The notes beneath the pieces are model-generated. The model made no database searches. It was given only the letters and a program-made list of their open reading frames with translations, and was not told the DNA's origin. A stretch of DNA of 6,714 bases from an uncultured Eubacteriales bacterium (GTDB lineage: Bacteria; Bacillota; Clostridia; UMGS1883; UMGS1540), in contig USAP01000090.1 of assembly GCA_900552775.1 (NCBI GenBank), forward strand, positions 1-6,714. Reading direction: 5' to 3'. Position numbers and translations under genes: made by a program. Of this stretch, positions 5,065 to 6,714 are shown piece by piece. Positions within the stretch are counted from its first letter, which is position 1. Each line of letters starts with the position of its first letter.

Positions 5065-6714
5065 TGAAAAAACTTCTTATAATAGACGGAAACAGTATAA
5101 TAAACAGAGCTTTTTATGCTATCAGAAACCTTTCAACGCGCAGCGGTCTTAATACCAACGGTATTTACGGCTTTTTAAATATAATGACAAAGACAATGCA
5201 GAATGAAAACACCGACTATACTGTTGTTGCCTTTGACATGCGCGCAAAAACTTTCAGACATAAAATATTTGAAGGATACAAAGCACAGCGAAAGGGCATG
5301 CCGCCGGAGCTTGCGGAGCAAATGCCCGTTCTGCACGATGTGCTTGACGCTTTGGGAATAAGCTGGATCGAGCAGGAAGGTTATGAAGCGGATGACCTTA
5401 TAGGAACCGTTTCAAAAATATGCGATGAAAACGGAATAATATGCAGAATTTTAACCGGAGACCGCGATGATTTGCAGCTTGTTTCCGAAAACACAAATGT
5501 TTTGCTGACAGTTACCGCACAGGGTAAAACGGACACCGTGTGTTATGACCCCAAAGCGGTTTTTGAAAAATACGGTGTAAAACCCGAAGCGCTTATTGAA
5601 GTGAAGGGGCTTATGGGAGACAGCTCCGACAATATACCCGGTGTTGCCGGAATAGGCGAAAAAACGGCACTGTCACTTATATCAAAATATAAAACTCTTG
5701 ACGGTGTTTATGAAAATCTTTCAGATATGAAAGGCGCCCTTCTGACTAAATTGGAAAACGGACGCGAGTCCGCTTTTATGAGCCGTGAACTCGGAAAAAT
5801 TGTGCGCGATGTTCCGATTTCGTACAGTATAGAGGATTTTTCGAGAAAACCGTATTCACAGGATTTGGTTCCTCTTTTTAAAAGTCTTGAATTTACATCT
5901 TTTTTAAACAAACTTGATTTAAACGAAGATGACGAAAAAGCGGAAATAGCCGTAAAGGCTGAGACAGGCAATGCGGATTTGTCTCTTATAGGCGATACAT
6001 TTTATTTTGAGACAAAGGGCGATGATGTTTTGTTTTTGTGCGGCGAAAAATTTGTGCAAAGCAAAACAGACGAGCTTTCAGATATATTTGAGAACAAAGG
6101 AATCAAAAAAATAACAAGCAATGCAAAGGACGAAATACTTGCATTGAGTAAAAAAGGTATTAATCTTTCGAATTTGGCATTTGACACGGCTATTGCTGCA
6201 TATGTTATTAACCCGCAGCGCACGGATTTTTCTCTATCGGCGCTTACAAACGATATTTTAAATAAAAATTATACCGAAGAAAATGCCGTATGCGCTTTAC
6301 CCGAACTTCATGCCGCGCTTGACAATGAAATGCGTGCGCATGAACAGTCAGAACTTTATTACAAAATTGAACTGCCTCTTATAAGCGTTCTGGCAGATAT
6401 GCAGAAAGAAGGCTTTAAGGCAGACAGCGATATGCTTAAGCGGTTTTCAGAGCTTTTAAGCGGCAGAGCTCAAAAGCTTGAAGCGGAAATATTCGAGCTT
6501 GCGGGAGAAGAATTTAACATAAATTCACCGAAACAGCTCGGTATAATATTATTTGAAAAAATGCAGCTTCCTTTTGCCAAGAAGACAAAGACCGGTTATT
6601 CCACAAATGTTGATATATTGGAAAAACTTAAGTCAAAGCACGAAATAGCCGGAAAAATTCTTGAATACAGACATTTGACTAAACTTAAATCAACTTATGC
6701 GGACGGACTTTTAA
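5064..6714 (+). CDS. polA: DNA polymerase I, N-terminal 550 residues (3' end outside window)
   Basis: PolA fills gaps and removes RNA primers during lagging-strand synthesis and excision repair. The frame is open from the ATG at 5064 to the window edge, about 550 of the ~850-900 residues usual for the family. The 5' nuclease domain (about 1-285) is complete, with acidic metal-ligand candidates D8 (LIIDGNS), D58 (FDMR), E108/D110/D111 (YEADDL), D133/D135/D136 (GDRDDLQL) and D186/D189 (GDSSDN). The helix-hairpin-helix DNA-binding segment IPGVAGIGEKTA is at 191-202. Residues about 290-430 correspond to the 3'-5' exonuclease fold, but the DxE motif is not visible and the NAKYD-like motif reads NAKDE (353-357), so proofreading is probably lost, as in several Firmicute enzymes. 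The polymerase thumb begins near 436 (ELPLISVLADMQKEGF) and includes NSPKQLG (487-493). The palm and fingers motifs lie beyond the window. Start choice is supported by AAAGGAG 8 bases upstream. Confidence 0.97.
   Translation, partial: MKKLLIIDGNSIINRAFYAIRNLSTRSGLNTNGIYGFLNIMTKTMQNENTDYTVVAFDMRAKTFRHKIFEGYKAQRKGMPPELAEQMPVLHDVLDALGISWIEQEGYEADDLIGTVSKICDENGIICRILTGDRDDLQLVSENTNVLLTVTAQGKTDTVCYDPKAVFEKYGVKPEALIEVKGLMGDSSDNIPGVAGIGEKTALSLISKYKTLDGVYENLSDMKGALLTKLENGRESAFMSRELGKIVRDVPISYSIEDFSRKPYSQDLVPLFKSLEFTSFLNKLDLNEDDEKAEIAVKAETGNADLSLIGDTFYFETKGDDVLFLCGEKFVQSKTDELSDIFENKGIKKITSNAKDEILALSKKGINLSNLAFDTAIAAYVINPQRTDFSLSALTNDILNKNYTEENAVCALPELHAALDNEMRAHEQSELYYKIELPLISVLADMQKEGFKADSDMLKRFSELLSGRAQKLEAEIFELAGEEFNINSPKQLGIILFEKMQLPFAKKTKTGYSTNVDILEKLKSKHEIAGKILEYRHLTKLKSTYADGLL

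Larger units (their letters stand above)
397..6714 (+). other. Putative operon acn-icd-rex-(P-loop/Asp23)-polA
   Basis: Five genes on one strand follow a single consensus promoter with gaps of 12, 27 and 5 bases and a final 1-base overlap. None of the junctions has room for a conventional terminator. Co-transcription is therefore likely, with a possible second start inside rex and possible attenuation inside the P-loop gene. The true 3' end is outside the window. This is an inference from spacing and strand only. Confidence 0.7.

Noticed and set aside
5078..5101. TATAAT copies at the start of polA (5078-5083 and 5096-5101)
   Set aside because: No -35 element at suitable distance is seen, and both lie after the polA start codon. 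They reflect ATA and AAT codons.

Overview
The window looks like a chromosomal segment of an anaerobic, moderately AT-rich Firmicute, most likely a clostridial (gut-type) lineage. The reasons are strong AGGAG-type ribosome binding sites, frequent ATA and AGA codons, a clostridial-style Rex repressor, a short (~640-residue) aconitase next to an isocitrate/isopropylmalate-family dehydrogenase, and an Asp23/Gls24-type domain. Every supported gene is on the + strand. I see no RNA genes, CRISPR arrays or mobile elements. No stretch over 300 bases lacks a gene.

Layout: (1) 1-384 is the 3' end of an N-acylglucosamine 2-epimerase-family gene. (2) 385-475 is a short intergenic region with a perfect sigma-A promoter (TTGACA, 17-base spacer, TATAAT). 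(3) From 476 to the window end runs a tightly packed, presumably co-transcribed series: aconitase (476-2407), isocitrate dehydrogenase (2420-3580), the redox repressor Rex (3608-4240), a P-loop NTPase fused to an Asp23/Gls24-like domain (4246-5064, TTG start) and DNA polymerase I (5064 onward, cut by the window end). The gaps are 12, 27 and 5 bases, then a 1-base overlap.

How they fit together: aconitase and isocitrate dehydrogenase convert citrate to 2-oxoglutarate, the oxidative half-branch of the TCA cycle that anaerobes use to make glutamate. This step yields NAD(P)H, and Rex senses the NADH/NAD+ ratio, so metabolic enzymes and redox sensor share a transcript. polA at the 3' end is not metabolically related.

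The most unusual signals are two inside coding sequence. A second promoter with perfect hexamers (16-base spacer) lies within rex, and a strong terminator-like hairpin with a T8 tract lies near the 5' end of the P-loop gene. Together they could uncouple and attenuate expression of the P-loop gene and polA. I did not find a convincing new defence or mobile system here.
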